This document shows positions 43,071 through 52,587 of a stretch of 64,000 nucleotides of DNA, piece by piece (the stretch's first letter is position 1; every line of letters starts with the position of its first letter). The stretch comes from Aerococcus urinae (GTDB lineage Bacteria; Bacillota; Bacilli; Lactobacillales; Aerococcaceae). The translations under genes and the position numbers were made by a program. The DNA lies in NCBI RefSeq assembly GCF_001543175.1, contig NZ_CP014161.1, positions 1,798,001 to 1,862,000 of the forward strand, read 5' to 3'. The notes below the pieces were generated by a model, which saw only the letters and a program-made list of their open reading frames with translations, searched no databases and was not told the origin of the DNA.

Positions 43071-44369
43071 TTAATTTAAGCCACGAGCATTTTCCTTGGT
43101 AATTTGACTTACCCCACCCATATAAGGCACAAGGACTTCAGGAATAGTAATGGAACCATCCGCGTTTTGCCCGTTTTCTAAGACTGCAGCCACAGTCCGC
43201 CCCACAGCTAAACCTGAACCATTTAAGGTATGGGCCAGTTGGGTCTTGCCGTCGATATCCCGGTAACGGACTTGGGCCCGGCGTGCTTGGAAGTCGACAC
43301 AGTTAGAGCAAGAAGAAATTTCCCGATAGGTGTTTTGGGCCGGCATCCAGACTTCGATATCATAGGTCTTGGCTGCTGAGAAGCCCATATCCCCAGTACA
43401 GAGGACAATGCGACGGTAAGGTAAACCAAGTAAGTCAAGAATATTTTCCGCGTTTTCAGTCATGGCTTCTAATTCATCGAAAGATTGGTCTGGAGTGGCC
43501 ACTTTAACCATTTCCACCTTTTGGAATTGGTGCATACGGATCAAGCCCCGGGTGTCCCGTCCCGCTGAACCCGCTTCAGAACGGAAACAAGGTGAGAGGG
43601 CAGTCACACGGATAGGCAGGTCTTCTTCCTTCAAGATTTCCTTAGCAAAATAATTGGTTAAGGGCACTTCTGCAGTAGGAATCAAGGTCAGGTCTTGGCC
43701 TTCATTGGTGATTTGGTAAACGTCTTCGGTAAATTTAGGGAATTGCCCCGTCCCATACATGGCTTGGTCGTTGACTAAGAAAGGCGTAATCATTTCCATA
43801 TAGCCTTCTTTTTGGTGTTGGTCCAGCATGAAGTTGTAAAGGGCACGTTCTAAGCGAGCACCTAGACCCTTATAGTAGACGAAACGTGAGCCGGATACCT
43901 TAGCCCCAGCGTCCCAGTCGAGGATATCTAAGTCTTCGGCCAGATCCCAGTGGGCTTTGACTTCAAAATCAAATTCAGGGGTCTCGCCATGGCGGTGGAT
44001 TTCCACGTTCTCATCTTCGTCTTCACCGACTGGTACGCCTTCAGCCGGGAGGTTAGGGATCCGCGCCAGAATATCATGTTCTTCTTGGTCGAGTTGGTCT
44101 AAGTCGCTGTCCAAAGCCTTGATCTTGGTTCCCAAGGCCTTCATTTCTTGGATCTTGTCATCAGCATTTTCCTTATTGCGTTTGAGTTGACCGATGGCGT
44201 CAGAAGCGATATTACGTTCCTTCTTCAAGTTTTCCGCTTCCACAATCACTTGCCGGCGTTTTTGGTCCAGGTCACGTAAATGTTCTAAGGTTTCCTTTTC
44301 CACGCCCCGACCCTTCAAAGCCTCAGCCACTTGGTCAAAATTATCCCGTAATAAACGTACATCAATCAT
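43071..44369 (-). CDS. serS: seryl-tRNA synthetase
   Basis: A 432-residue class II synthetase charging tRNA-Ser. An N-terminal helical hairpin that binds tRNA (residues about 25-110, heptad-like and rich in Lys/Glu) precedes the catalytic core with [10 protein letters not shown], the motif 2 region [22 protein letters not shown] and motif 3 [20 protein letters not shown]. Length is normal. Expression is controlled by the T-box leader upstream. A hairpin repeat follows within about 30 nt of the stop codon. Confidence 0.97.
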   Translation of the reverse strand: MIDVRLLRDNFDQVAEALKGRGVEKETLEHLRDLDQKRRQVIVEAENLKKERNIASDAIGQLKRNKENADDKIQEMKALGTKIKALDSDLDQLDQEEHDILARIPNLPAEGVPVGEDEDENVEIHRHGETPEFDFEVKAHWDLAEDLDILDWDAGAKVSGSRFVYYKGLGARLERALYNFMLDQHQKEGYMEMITPFLVNDQAMYGTGQFPKFTEDVYQITNEGQDLTLIPTAEVPLTNYFAKEILKEEDLPIRVTALSPCFRSEAGSAGRDTRGLIRMHQFQKVEMVKVATPDQSFDELEAMTENAENILDLLGLPYRRIVLCTGDMGFSAAKTYDIEVWMPAQNTYREISSCSNCVDFQARRAQVRYRDIDGKTQLAHTLNGSGLAVGRTVAAVLENGQNADGSITIPEVLVPYMGGVSQITKENARGLN

Positions 44370-44511
44370 TTCAATTCCTCATTTCTTTTAAACATTTTTA
44401 TCATTAAATTATTAAAAAACTAGCTAGGTCATCAACTATTATAGTCTTATTTTTGCTTTACCCGTTGATAAGCTCTAGCAGAAGGCCTGCTCAGTAACAA
44501 CATTTGGGCAA

Positions 44512-44745
44512 AAGAAAAACCATCCCGCCCTCTTCATCAAAGGGACGAAATGGTCATCATTTTGCGCGGTACCACCCTGCTTCAAGGCAAGACTTGCCTT
44601 ACACTTACAAATAACGGTTTGTGCCGGCGCTACTTCCTTAATACTAAGTCGTAGGCAGTCCTTGTGTGGATTCACCCAGGTCCCCTGTCCATTCTCACCC
44701 ACCATGGACTCGCTAAAAGGCTTCCTAAGCTACTAGTCACAAGCA
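44512..44745 (-). promoter_or_regulatory. T-box riboswitch upstream of serS
   Basis: The T-box sequence AGGGTGGTACCGCG is present (minus strand, about 44565-44578), followed by a terminator stem that pairs GACCATTTCGTCCC with GGGCGGGATGGTTTTT (44512-44555). A stem I region with GGTGAG is recognisable. The likely specifier is UCC (44668-44670), a serine codon, in GAATCCAC. Uncharged tRNA-Ser would stabilise the antiterminator and raise serS transcription. Confidence 0.9.
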
Positions 44746-44852
44746 TCACTTGATCTATATATAAAGTCAATGAAGACTTTACTGGAGTTAAACTCCAAAG
44801 CTACCCTTATTTTAAGAAGAAAAGCCGACCTTGTCAAATGGCTTTTGCCTAC

Positions 44853-46079
44853 CTAGGCCAGGTCTGAGCTTTCCGTCTCGTTTTGCTTAATGTAATTATG
44901 GTAAATCTTGTCAATAAAGACAGCGATGGCGTTATCTCCGGAAATATTGGCCGCAGTCCCAAAGGAGTCTTGGGTCAAGTGGAGGGAGATCATAATTTGT
45001 TGCATGCCTGGGTCAATTATCCCTATCATCGGTAAGAAAGGTAGGGCTGACATAATCGCGCCCCCAGGGGTCCCCGGTGCCGCCACCATGCAGACACCCA
45101 GGGTGAGTATGAAGCCCAGAACCATGGTGAGGTTGTGGGGCATACCGTAAATTAATAAGAGGGCGGTAGCATTAGCCGTAATGGTAATCATAGACCCGGT
45201 CAAATGAATGGTGGCGCAGAGAGGCACGACAAAGTTCGCAATGTCTTGAGAAACCTCATTTTTAGCCGCCGACTTCAAGTTAACCGGAATGGTCGCAGCC
45301 GAGGACTGAGTCCCAATGGCAGTCATATAGGCTGGGATTTGGTTTTTCATCAGTTCCCAAGGATTCTTGCCGGCGTAAGTCCCAAATAAAATAAAGAGGA
45401 AAGCCACATAAAGAATCTGTAGGAGAATCACACAGATAAAGACCTTCCAAAAGACCGAAATAATGGCAAAAACCGAGCCACTATAGGACAAGTTACTGAT
45501 ATTACAGAAAATATGGATGGGTAATAAAGGCACGACAATTTTCGCAAGAACCTGGCTGATAATCCCACCAAAATCGCTAAAACCTTCATAAAGCACCTGT
45601 CCACGCCCGTGTTGGCGGAGCCAGTAAATCCCTAGCCCCATCATAAAGGCGAAAATAATCGCCCCCGTCACATCAAAGAAAGGCTCGATAGGAATCACAA
45701 AGAGCGGTTCTAAACTCGGCGCGGTTTGAGTTAAGCGCTCGACCAGGCTTTCACTGATAAAGAAGGGGAAGAGCTGACTGGCCATCAGATAGGCCAAAAA
45801 GCCACCACCGATGGTCGATAAATAGGAGGTCAAGACGGTAATTCCTAATAATTTACCAGCCCCCTGACCCAAATCGGCAATCCCTTGGACCACAAAACCA
45901 ATGATCATAAAGGGAATCACGAAACTCAAGAAGCTGGAAAAAATCCCGGTAAAAGTGACACAGAGTCGGAAAAACCACTCCGGCACAAAACTTAACTGTC
46001 CAACAATAATTCCTAAGATAATTGCTAATAATATTCGGGGAACGAGGCCAATTTTCCTTTTCTCAAGTACTCTTGCCAT
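44853..46079 (-). CDS. dicarboxylate/amino acid:cation symporter (DAACS family)
   Basis: A 408-residue sodium- or proton-coupled symporter of the GltP/SstT family, importing an acidic or small neutral amino acid or a C4-dicarboxylate. About eight membrane helices plus re-entrant loops are visible. The serine-rich substrate loop (AIGTQSSAATIPVNL) and the NMDGT-like region, here TGSMITITANATALL, are markers; the divergence of that second motif leaves the substrate open. The start at 46079 follows GGAGG. It lies upstream of the serS T-box on the same strand but is probably a separate unit. Confidence 0.85.
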   Translation of the reverse strand: MARVLEKRKIGLVPRILLAIILGIIVGQLSFVPEWFFRLCVTFTGIFSSFLSFVIPFMIIGFVVQGIADLGQGAGKLLGITVLTSYLSTIGGGFLAYLMASQLFPFFISESLVERLTQTAPSLEPLFVIPIEPFFDVTGAIIFAFMMGLGIYWLRQHGRGQVLYEGFSDFGGIISQVLAKIVVPLLPIHIFCNISNLSYSGSVFAIISVFWKVFICVILLQILYVAFLFILFGTYAGKNPWELMKNQIPAYMTAIGTQSSAATIPVNLKSAAKNEVSQDIANFVVPLCATIHLTGSMITITANATALLLIYGMPHNLTMVLGFILTLGVCMVAAPGTPGGAIMSALPFLPMIGIIDPGMQQIMISLHLTQDSFGTAANISGDNAIAVFIDKIYHNYIKQNETESSDLA

Positions 46080-46133
46080 TCTTTCCCACCTCCATTTCAT
46101 TTTCTTATCATGGCATTCTAATAATATTAGCAA

Positions 46134-46446
46134 AAAGTGATCGCTTTGTAAAATCGACTGAATAGCATGATTAGATAAAAAATAGCCCGAAAAATTCCAA
46201 GACTGGCTTGGTACTGGATTAGGGGATTTTTACAGGTGTCTTGGCAGAATTTCTTAATGCAGGTATTTTCCGGACAATTTTAAATTTAACTTGATTTATA
46301 TTCGTATTTTGTTAAAATTAAACTGTTGGTTGACAATTAAATCACTAAAAGTCAATCATTTTATGAATAATAACAAATCTGAATACTATTAATATTCGCT
46401 TATCACCTCACATGATAAGTGACAAAATAGAAAGGATAATCAATCG
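46134..46446. other. intergenic region upstream of guaD
   Basis: About 310 bp, AT-rich, without a gene. A short hairpin CTTATCA / TGATAAG lies near 46397-46421, about 25 nt before the guaD start. TTGACA occurs at about 46332, but no well-spaced -10 was found. I looked for a purine riboswitch core and did not see one. Confidence 0.5.
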
Positions 46447-47808
46447 ATGACCCAGTATTTTCAAGGTGATCTCTTCCACACCCCTGTTTATGGCCAGTTA
46501 GACTATATTCCCCAAGCCCTGATCGCGGTGGATGACCAAGGGAAGATTGAACAAGTTTACCGCCAAGATGACCCCGCCTACGCTGAAGCAGTCAAGCAGG
46601 CCCAAGAATCTACTGACTTTGTCCGTTTAGAAGCCGGCCAATACTTCCTGCCTGGCCTGGTGGACCTCCATATTCATGCGCCTCAATGGCCTCAAGCCGG
46701 GATAGCCTTAGACGAACCCCTCAATGTCTGGTTAGACGAGTGCACCTTTCCCTTAGAGGCCAAGTACGCGGACCTGGACTTCGCCCGCGCGGTTTACACC
46801 GATTTAATCCAACAGTTACTAGCCCGTGGCACCACCACTGGGCTCTATTTTGCTTCAGCTCACTTAGAATCCTCCTATGAATTGGCCAAAATCTGTGCCC
46901 AAGCCGGCCAACGTGGCCTAGTGGGTAAGGTGGTTATGGACGACCCTGAAGCTAATCCCGACTTCTACCGGGATGCTTCGACTGACCAAGCCCTTAAAGA
47001 CACCGAAACTTTTATCCAAAAAGTTCGCGACTTAAGTAAAGACTATAAGCAAGGCGTCTATCCCGTGGTTACCCCGCGCTTTGTTCCGAGCTGTACCGAT
47101 GAGGCCTTGGCTGGTTTAGGCGCCTTAGCCAAAAAATACAATGCCCACGTCCAATCCCACTGCTCGGAAGGCCAATGGGAGCACGATTTTGTCATGGAAC
47201 GCTTCCATGGTAAACGCGACACTGAGGTCTTACGCGACTTCGGCCTCTTAGGACCTAAGTCAGTCATGGCCCACTGTAACTTCCTCAACGAAACAGACGG
47301 GAAAATTTTCCAAGAAACTGGGACCGGGATCGGGCACTGCCCTTATTCCAATGCCTATTTCGCTAATGCTGTCCTTCCCGTTAAGCGCTTGAAGGCTCAA
47401 GGCGTCAACATCGGCTTAGGAACAGACATTTCTGGTGGCTTCTCCCCAAGCCTCTATGAAAATATCCGCCAAGCCGTGGTTTCTTCCCGGATCCTAGAAG
47501 ACGGGGTCGATACCCAAGTGGGCCCTGAAGATCGCGGAGTCAGCGACAGCCGGATTTCCCTGGTGGAAGCCTTCTACCTGGCTACTAAGGGCGGCGGTGA
47601 GTCTCTCGACCTTCCACTGGGCAGTATCGAAAGCGGCCAAGCCTGTGACCTCCAATTAGTCGACACCAAAGTGACCAATAATATCCTCCCTGACTTCGGC
47701 GTATTCAATGATCCTAGAGAAATCTTTGAACGGATCATTTACCTAGTTACCCCTGAAAACATCCGCAAAGTCTGGGTCCAAGGCGACTTAGTGGTGGAAA
47801 AGGGATAA
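46447..47808 (+). CDS. guaD: guanine deaminase
   Basis: A 453-residue zinc amidohydrolase converting guanine to xanthine and ammonia. Metal-site motifs are in order: PGLVDLHIHAPQWPQAG near residue 75, VQSHCSEGQWEHDF, MAHCNFLNETD and GLGTDISGG. The PQ/QW context after HIH is typical of GuaD rather than of cytosine or chlorohydrolase relatives. RBS GAAAGGA precedes the ATG. Monocistronic with its own terminator. It would supply nitrogen and xanthine from salvaged guanine. Confidence 0.93.
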   Translation: MTQYFQGDLFHTPVYGQLDYIPQALIAVDDQGKIEQVYRQDDPAYAEAVKQAQESTDFVRLEAGQYFLPGLVDLHIHAPQWPQAGIALDEPLNVWLDECTFPLEAKYADLDFARAVYTDLIQQLLARGTTTGLYFASAHLESSYELAKICAQAGQRGLVGKVVMDDPEANPDFYRDASTDQALKDTETFIQKVRDLSKDYKQGVYPVVTPRFVPSCTDEALAGLGALAKKYNAHVQSHCSEGQWEHDFVMERFHGKRDTEVLRDFGLLGPKSVMAHCNFLNETDGKIFQETGTGIGHCPYSNAYFANAVLPVKRLKAQGVNIGLGTDISGGFSPSLYENIRQAVVSSRILEDGVDTQVGPEDRGVSDSRISLVEAFYLATKGGGESLDLPLGSIESGQACDLQLVDTKVTNNILPDFGVFNDPREIFERIIYLVTPENIRKVWVQGDLVVEKG

Positions 47809-47848
47809 AGAATAAGACTTAACTTTTTAAATTATATAATCTCCTATA

Positions 47849-47891
47849 AAAAAGATGAGAAATTAGTCCAAGCTAAGATCTCATCTTTTTT
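47849..47891 (+). terminator. intrinsic terminator of guaD
   Basis: AAAAAGATGAGA / TCTCATCTTTTT, a perfect 12-bp stem with a following T-run. Confidence 0.92.
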
Positions 47892-47938
47892 ACTTTGTGT
47901 GTTAAATCAAGTATCCTTGTTTTAAAGGAGGCAGTATA

Positions 47939-48064
47939 ATGGATATCCTTTCCAATTTTTCTAACCAATCCGACATCTTTACTCCTAGTCATGAAGAAGT
48001 TATGAGTTTATCTGAAGATTTGCTTAAAAGAAATAAAGAGGTTTATGAGGAATTAGCTAAATAA
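47939..48064 (+). CDS. small protein, 41 aa, unknown function
   Basis: A short frame with an excellent ribosome binding site (AAAGGAGG ending 7 nt before the ATG) between two strong terminators, so it looks like an independent small gene. The product starts MDILSNFSNQSDIF and ends EEVMSLSEDLLKRNKEVYEELAK, a helical acidic-basic tail similar to the C-termini of some small antitoxins or adaptor peptides. No toxin gene is next to it and no membrane segment is present. Function not assigned. Confidence 0.65.
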   Translation: MDILSNFSNQSDIFTPSHEEVMSLSEDLLKRNKEVYEELAK

Positions 48065-48095
48065 AATATTTAAAGCAAGTCAAGAAAGTAATCTT

Positions 48096-48127
48096 AACGA
48101 CCGTCATTTCCCGCACGGTCGTTTTTT
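48096..48127 (+). terminator. intrinsic terminator of the 41-aa gene
   Basis: AACGACCGT / ACGGTCGTT followed by TTTTT. Confidence 0.9.
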
Positions 48128-48144
48128 AATTTGTTCCATAATAC

Positions 48145-48175
48145 AAAAAAACCGGGCGCTGTCTTAGCGCACCGG
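48145..48175 (-). terminator. intrinsic terminator of the sulfur operon
   Basis: CCGGTGCGCT / AGCGCCCGG on the minus strand, followed by a run of U. Confidence 0.88.
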
Positions 48176-48240
48176 CTTATTTAATATACAAAATGAAAGA
48201 AAATCATTAGGTTCCAGTTGGAAAGCAAACTTCCCAGAGA

Positions 48241-49011
48241 CTAAGGTTTTATGCTCAAATGGTAGTAGATTTGATCTTTAACTCTTAGATAGCGCTTATC
48301 GACATAGTCCTTGGCCGTCTGCCCGTTTAAGATACGGTAGGTATAATCCAAGGAAAACTCTACCAACTGTCCTGACTTCCCTTTCGGAATAACAATCAAA
48401 CGGGTTGCAAGAGTCAGAGCTTCATCGATATCGTGAGTAATCATGAAGATAGAGGTCTCTTCCTGCTGCCAAGTCTTTCTGACAAAATGCTGCATATCCA
48501 ACCGGGTCAAGGCATCTAAGGCAGAGAAAGGTTCATCCATTAAGATGAGCTCTGGTTGTGGGGCCAGGCTCCGAGCCAGCTGAACCCGCTGCTGCATACC
48601 CCCTGATAACTTAAAAATATAAGCATCCCGGTAATCTGCAAGTCCAATATTCTCAAGCAAGTAAGTTACCTGTTGATCAATTTGTTCAGTCTTATCTTTG
48701 CGCGCTTCCAATCCAAAAGCAATGTTCTCTCCTACTGTCAGCCAGGGATAGAGGGTATGGCGCTGGAAAATCACACCCCGTTCCCAGGAAGGGCCAGTAA
48801 TCTTCTCTCCCTTGAAGGACAGCTTGCCTGAAGTCACACGCTCATAGCCAGCTAATAAATTGAGCCAGGTGCTCTTGCCCACCCCTGAGGGCCCCAAGAC
48901 ACAGACGAATTCTCCCGAATTCATGGAGAAATTAAGTCCCTGGATCACTTCAGGTGATTGGTCATCATAGCGATAGGAAACATCTTCCATCCTTAATAAG
49001 GGTTCATTCAC
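48241..49011 (-). CDS. ABC transporter ATP-binding protein (SsuB/TauB-like)
   Basis: A 256-residue ATPase energising the adjacent permease. Walker A GPSGVGKST (about residues 40-48), Q-loop region VIFQRHTLYPWLTVGENI, signature LSGGMQQRVQLARSL and Walker B LILMDEPFSALD are complete. The pattern matches the nitrate/sulfonate/taurine importer class. Last gene of a five-gene minus-strand operon with substrate-binding protein, permease, a rhodanese flavoprotein and a YeeE/YedE transporter, pointing to import of a sulfur compound. Confidence 0.92.
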   Translation of the reverse strand: MNEPLLRMEDVSYRYDDQSPEVIQGLNFSMNSGEFVCVLGPSGVGKSTWLNLLAGYERVTSGKLSFKGEKITGPSWERGVIFQRHTLYPWLTVGENIAFGLEARKDKTEQIDQQVTYLLENIGLADYRDAYIFKLSGGMQQRVQLARSLAPQPELILMDEPFSALDALTRLDMQHFVRKTWQQEETSIFMITHDIDEALTLATRLIVIPKGKSGQLVEFSLDYTYRILNGQTAKDYVDKRYLRVKDQIYYHLSIKP

Positions 49012-49013
49012 GG

Positions 49014-50084
49014 CTATTCCTCCTTGGCTAAATAACTTTCAATGTAAGTGGGACTGATAAAATTTTGGACGGCTTCTTGACTGGGCAGGTCTGATAACTG
49101 GCGGTTACTCCTTAAGAAGTCAGCAATTGATTGAATAATTTGGACAAAGTTTCCCTTTTCTTGAGAAGAGCCCAGGTAATTGAATTGGACTTGATCTTCA
49201 GCCTTTAGCCATTTGGATCCCTTCATTTGTTTGAGTACCTCGTCCGCTGGCATACCCAGTTCCGCTCCCAATACTTTAGCTGCTTGATCAGGCTGACTCG
49301 CATAGAGCTGGTGGGCTTCTTCTAAGGATTGGATAATGGCTTGAGTCACTTCAGGATGATCATTTAGATAAGCTTTCCGCCCCAACATCACATTAGCTGT
49401 CACAATGCCTTTGCCTTGGAGTTCTTTGGAGTCCAACAGGATATGCCCGGATTGGCTCACAAGTTGGGAAAGGTTAGGTTCCCAAGTATAGGCCCCAACA
49501 ATATCGCCACTGGCCCAAGAGGCTGCAATATCGGTTGACTTCATGTCAAGAAGTTTCACTTGGCCACTAAGATTGGCTTCTTCAAGCACCTTTTCCAAAC
49601 TATAGTGTGACGTTGAAGCAAAGGTCGTTGCCAGGGTTTGACCAGCCAAGTCTGACAAAGAGTTAATGGAATCTTTGACCACCAGGCCCTCTGTCTCTCC
49701 CAGCAATTCATGAACCCAGATCAGTTCTGTAGGGATTTGCTTGGCTAAGGCAACTACGGCATTAGTAATTCCCATGCTGGCATAGTCAATACTTCCCGAA
49801 GCCAAGGCCTTATTAGCCTCGACTCCTGAATCGAACTCGACGAACTTGGCTTTTACCCCAATTTCCGCTAGCTTATTTTTTAACTTTCCCTGGGACATGG
49901 CAAGCAACTCATCGTTGGGCACCCGGAGGTAAGCAATTCGCACTTCATGGCTATCCTTGTCTGAATTCCTATCGAATAAGCCGTAGTGCCAGCTACTGAT
50001 TAACAAACCGACAACGATAAAAACCGCAATCGCTAGTTTGGTCCATTGTCTCTTTCTTACCACCCTTAACCCTGTCCTTTCCAA
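49014..50084 (-). CDS. ABC transporter substrate-binding protein (SsuA/TauA-like)
   Basis: A 356-residue solute-binding protein of the NMT1/SsuA/TauA class. A hydrophobic N-terminal segment (about residues 15-34) has no lipobox Cys, so it is probably membrane-anchored by an uncleaved helix or released. The domain begins with VRIAYLRVPNDELLAMSQG; ALASGSIDYASMGITNAVVAL and EGLVVKDSINSLSDLAGQTLATTF are typical. It likely binds a sulfonate or similar organosulfur anion. Its start overlaps the permease gene by 19 nt. Confidence 0.88.
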   Translation of the reverse strand: MERTGLRVVRKRQWTKLAIAVFIVVGLLISSWHYGLFDRNSDKDSHEVRIAYLRVPNDELLAMSQGKLKNKLAEIGVKAKFVEFDSGVEANKALASGSIDYASMGITNAVVALAKQIPTELIWVHELLGETEGLVVKDSINSLSDLAGQTLATTFASTSHYSLEKVLEEANLSGQVKLLDMKSTDIAASWASGDIVGAYTWEPNLSQLVSQSGHILLDSKELQGKGIVTANVMLGRKAYLNDHPEVTQAIIQSLEEAHQLYASQPDQAAKVLGAELGMPADEVLKQMKGSKWLKAEDQVQFNYLGSSQEKGNFVQIIQSIADFLRSNRQLSDLPSQEAVQNFISPTYIESYLAKEE

Positions 50085-50839
50085 AATACCAATTGCTTTT
50101 CAATACCATCCAATACCCGGTCAAAGATTAAGCCGGTTAAGCCCATCAAAATAATCCCGACAAAAACAACATCAATCTTCAAATAACGGGAAGCATCAAT
50201 AACCAACCAGCCCAAACCTGACTCGGCGGCTGTCATCTCCGCTGAAACCAGGGTCGTATAGGCAAAGCCGAAAGCCGTCCGTAAGCCAACAATAAAACTG
50301 GCTAGAACGCTGGGCCAAATCACCTCGCGCATAATCATCAGGCGTGAAGCTCCTAGTGATTCAGCAGACAGAATATAGTCCGACCGCACCTGTTCGATCC
50401 CCGAAACCACGGCTAAGTATAGGGGGGCAAAGGCAGCGATGAACAAGAGAATGATCTTGGAAGCATCACTAATTCCCACCAACATAATCAGTAAAGGATA
50501 ATAAGCTAAAGGGGGAATGGGCCGGATGAAATTTACCAAAGACTGTACGACATAACGGATGATTGGACTGAAGCCACTCAAAATTCCCAAAGGAAGGGCT
50601 AAAAGTGTTGACGAGAATAAGGCTAAGAACAAACGAACAAAACTCGCCCTTAAGTGGATGGACAAAGGAATTCCGGCATAGCCTTCCTGGCATAAAGACA
50701 GAAAGGCTTGCCAAATTTCCGTGATAGAGGGTATATTCAGGCCTTGGCCTCCGCTTCCGCTAAAGGCAAGCTGCCAGCCGACTAGAATAAGGAGCCAGAA
50801 AAGCAGACCTAGGCCCTTCAATTGACTATACTTCTTCAT
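50066..50839 (-). CDS. ABC transporter permease (SsuC/TauC-like)
   Basis: A 257-residue inner-membrane permease with about six helices. The EAA loop region reads ESLGASRLMIMREVIWPSVLASFIVGLRTAFGFAY, typical of the SsuC/TauC/NrtB group. The ATG at 50839 is preceded by AGGAG with good spacing; the ATG at 50845 would leave none. It overlaps the binding-protein gene downstream and follows the flavoprotein gene by 29 nt. Confidence 0.9.
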   Translation of the reverse strand: MKKYSQLKGLGLLFWLLILVGWQLAFSGSGGQGLNIPSITEIWQAFLSLCQEGYAGIPLSIHLRASFVRLFLALFSSTLLALPLGILSGFSPIIRYVVQSLVNFIRPIPPLAYYPLLIMLVGISDASKIILLFIAAFAPLYLAVVSGIEQVRSDYILSAESLGASRLMIMREVIWPSVLASFIVGLRTAFGFAYTTLVSAEMTAAESGLGWLVIDASRYLKIDVVFVGIILMGLTGLIFDRVLDGIEKQLVFWKGQG

Positions 50840-50868
50840 TCCCATCTCCTAACATGTTCGCCTGTCAT

Positions 50869-52578
50869 TTAGTCAAAGTTATAAGCGGTGAGGATCGATT
50901 TCCGACCGGTTACTTGGTCGCGATAATATTCATACTCGGACAAGCCTAGGTAAGAGCCATCAATATTATAAACATTGCTATAACCCCGCTGCTCTAGCGC
51001 CCGGACCATGTTATAAGACCGTTGGCTGGACCGGCAGTGAATATAAACGGGTTGGTCATGAGGAATTTCATCCAAGCGTTGTCTAAATTGACTCAGTGGG
51101 ATATTCTTAGCCCCTTTAAGGTGACTTAGTTCGTATTCATCCTCCTCGCGGGCATCGATAATGAATGCTCCCTCTTCAACGAGTTTACGCACAGCGGTGA
51201 CTGGCACCTTTTTGAATTCCCCATTCAAGATATTCAAGCCAACCAAGGCCGCATGGTTAACGGGATCTTTAGCGGTACCAAAGTGTGGGGAATAAGTTAA
51301 TTCCAGATTCTTCAAGTCTTCCAAGTCAAAGCCTGCCCGGATGGCAGTTGCCACCACATCGACACGCTTAACCGCATCACCTTCACTGATGGCCTGGGCC
51401 CCTAGGATCTTTCCAGACGGCTTAGCGAATAAGAGTTTAAAGAAGAGGTTCTTGGAACCTGGCATCAGTCCGACCCGGTCTTTAGGAATAATATAGGCAA
51501 AGTCATAAGGAATCCCTTCAGCTTGTAAAAATTTCTCGTTGTAACCGGTGCTGGCCACGTTATAGTTCAATAGCTTAATCGAAAGCGACCCTTGCACCCC
51601 CTTGTTTTGAACCGTCCGACCATAAATGTGATCAGCTGCTGCCCGGGCTTGCCACTGGGCAGGACCAGCTAGGGCCAAAGTCCTCGGCTTGCCGGTGAGG
51701 TAGTCATTAATTTCAATAGCATCTCCCACCGCATAAATATAGGGGTCAGTGGTTTGGTAGTGGTGATTGGTCACAATATGTCCCGTTTCACTTATCGCTA
51801 GGCCTGCTTGACTAGCTAAGTCACTATTAGGAGCAACCCCTAGCGCCAAGACCACGGCTTGTGCTGGGATACTTGCTCCTGATTCTAAAACAACCGCATC
51901 GGACTCAATCTTTTGGACATTGTGTCCCAGATAGAGCTTAATCCCATGATCATAGAGTGAGCGGTGAAGAATTTGAGCCAGGTCCTCATCAATAGGGGTT
52001 AGGACCTGGTCGGCCGCTTCAATTAAAGAAAGGTTCAAACCTAGCTGGTGGAGGTTATCTAAAACTTCTAAACCAATGAAGCCGGCACCAACTACCGCCA
52101 CATCCTTGACGTCATGGTCACTCAAGTAGTCAGCCAGTTTGCGAACATCAGGAACAGTCTTAATCGTAAAAACATGGTCGCTGTCCACTCCTTGAATACT
52201 TTGTGGCTTAAGCGCACGTGCTCCCGGAGCCAGAATCAAGTAATCATAGGACTCTTGGAAGCTCTCTCCTGTCTCATGATTTAATACTTTGACGGTTTTA
52301 TTTTTGCGGTCAATCTCAACCACTTCATGGTTGACCTTAGCTTGGATATTATACTGTTGGTCAAAATTTTCTGGTGTCATCAAGAGTAAATTCTCACTTG
52401 ATGCCACCTGACCACTTAGGTAGAAGGGAATACCGCAGTTGGAATAAGAAACGTAAGGCCCTTTTTCAAAAATAGTGATCTCGGCAAATTCATCCAAGCG
52501 GCGGATACGGGCAGCAGTTGACGCCCCACCAGCACAACCTCCAACAACGACAATTTTATTATGTTTTGACATCTTCAT
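50869..52578 (-). CDS. CoA-disulfide reductase-type flavoprotein with C-terminal rhodanese domain
   Basis: A 569-residue fusion. The N-terminal part (to about residue 450) is an FAD/NAD(P)H enzyme of the CoA-disulfide reductase / NADH oxidase group, with single active-site Cys48 in YVSYSNCGIPFY and NAD motif VVGAGFIGLE. The FAD motif reads GGCAGG, with Cys15 where Val is usual. The C-terminal rhodanese domain (about residues 470-560) carries CRSSQRS with its persulfide-forming Cys. Such CoADR-RHD proteins handle persulfides or polysulfides. Position between a thiosulfate-type transporter and a sulfonate-type ABC importer supports sulfur assimilation or detoxification. Confidence 0.9.
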   Translation of the reverse strand: MKMSKHNKIVVVGGCAGGASTAARIRRLDEFAEITIFEKGPYVSYSNCGIPFYLSGQVASSENLLLMTPENFDQQYNIQAKVNHEVVEIDRKNKTVKVLNHETGESFQESYDYLILAPGARALKPQSIQGVDSDHVFTIKTVPDVRKLADYLSDHDVKDVAVVGAGFIGLEVLDNLHQLGLNLSLIEAADQVLTPIDEDLAQILHRSLYDHGIKLYLGHNVQKIESDAVVLESGASIPAQAVVLALGVAPNSDLASQAGLAISETGHIVTNHHYQTTDPYIYAVGDAIEINDYLTGKPRTLALAGPAQWQARAAADHIYGRTVQNKGVQGSLSIKLLNYNVASTGYNEKFLQAEGIPYDFAYIIPKDRVGLMPGSKNLFFKLLFAKPSGKILGAQAISEGDAVKRVDVVATAIRAGFDLEDLKNLELTYSPHFGTAKDPVNHAALVGLNILNGEFKKVPVTAVRKLVEEGAFIIDAREEDEYELSHLKGAKNIPLSQFRQRLDEIPHDQPVYIHCRSSQRSYNMVRALEQRGYSNVYNIDGSYLGLSEYEYYRDQVTGRKSILTAYNFD

Positions 52579-52587
52579 TCACACCTT

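Noticed and set aside
46134-46446. Possible purine riboswitch before guaD
   Set aside because: No purine-aptamer core was recognised; only a short CTTATCA/TGATAAG hairpin is present.
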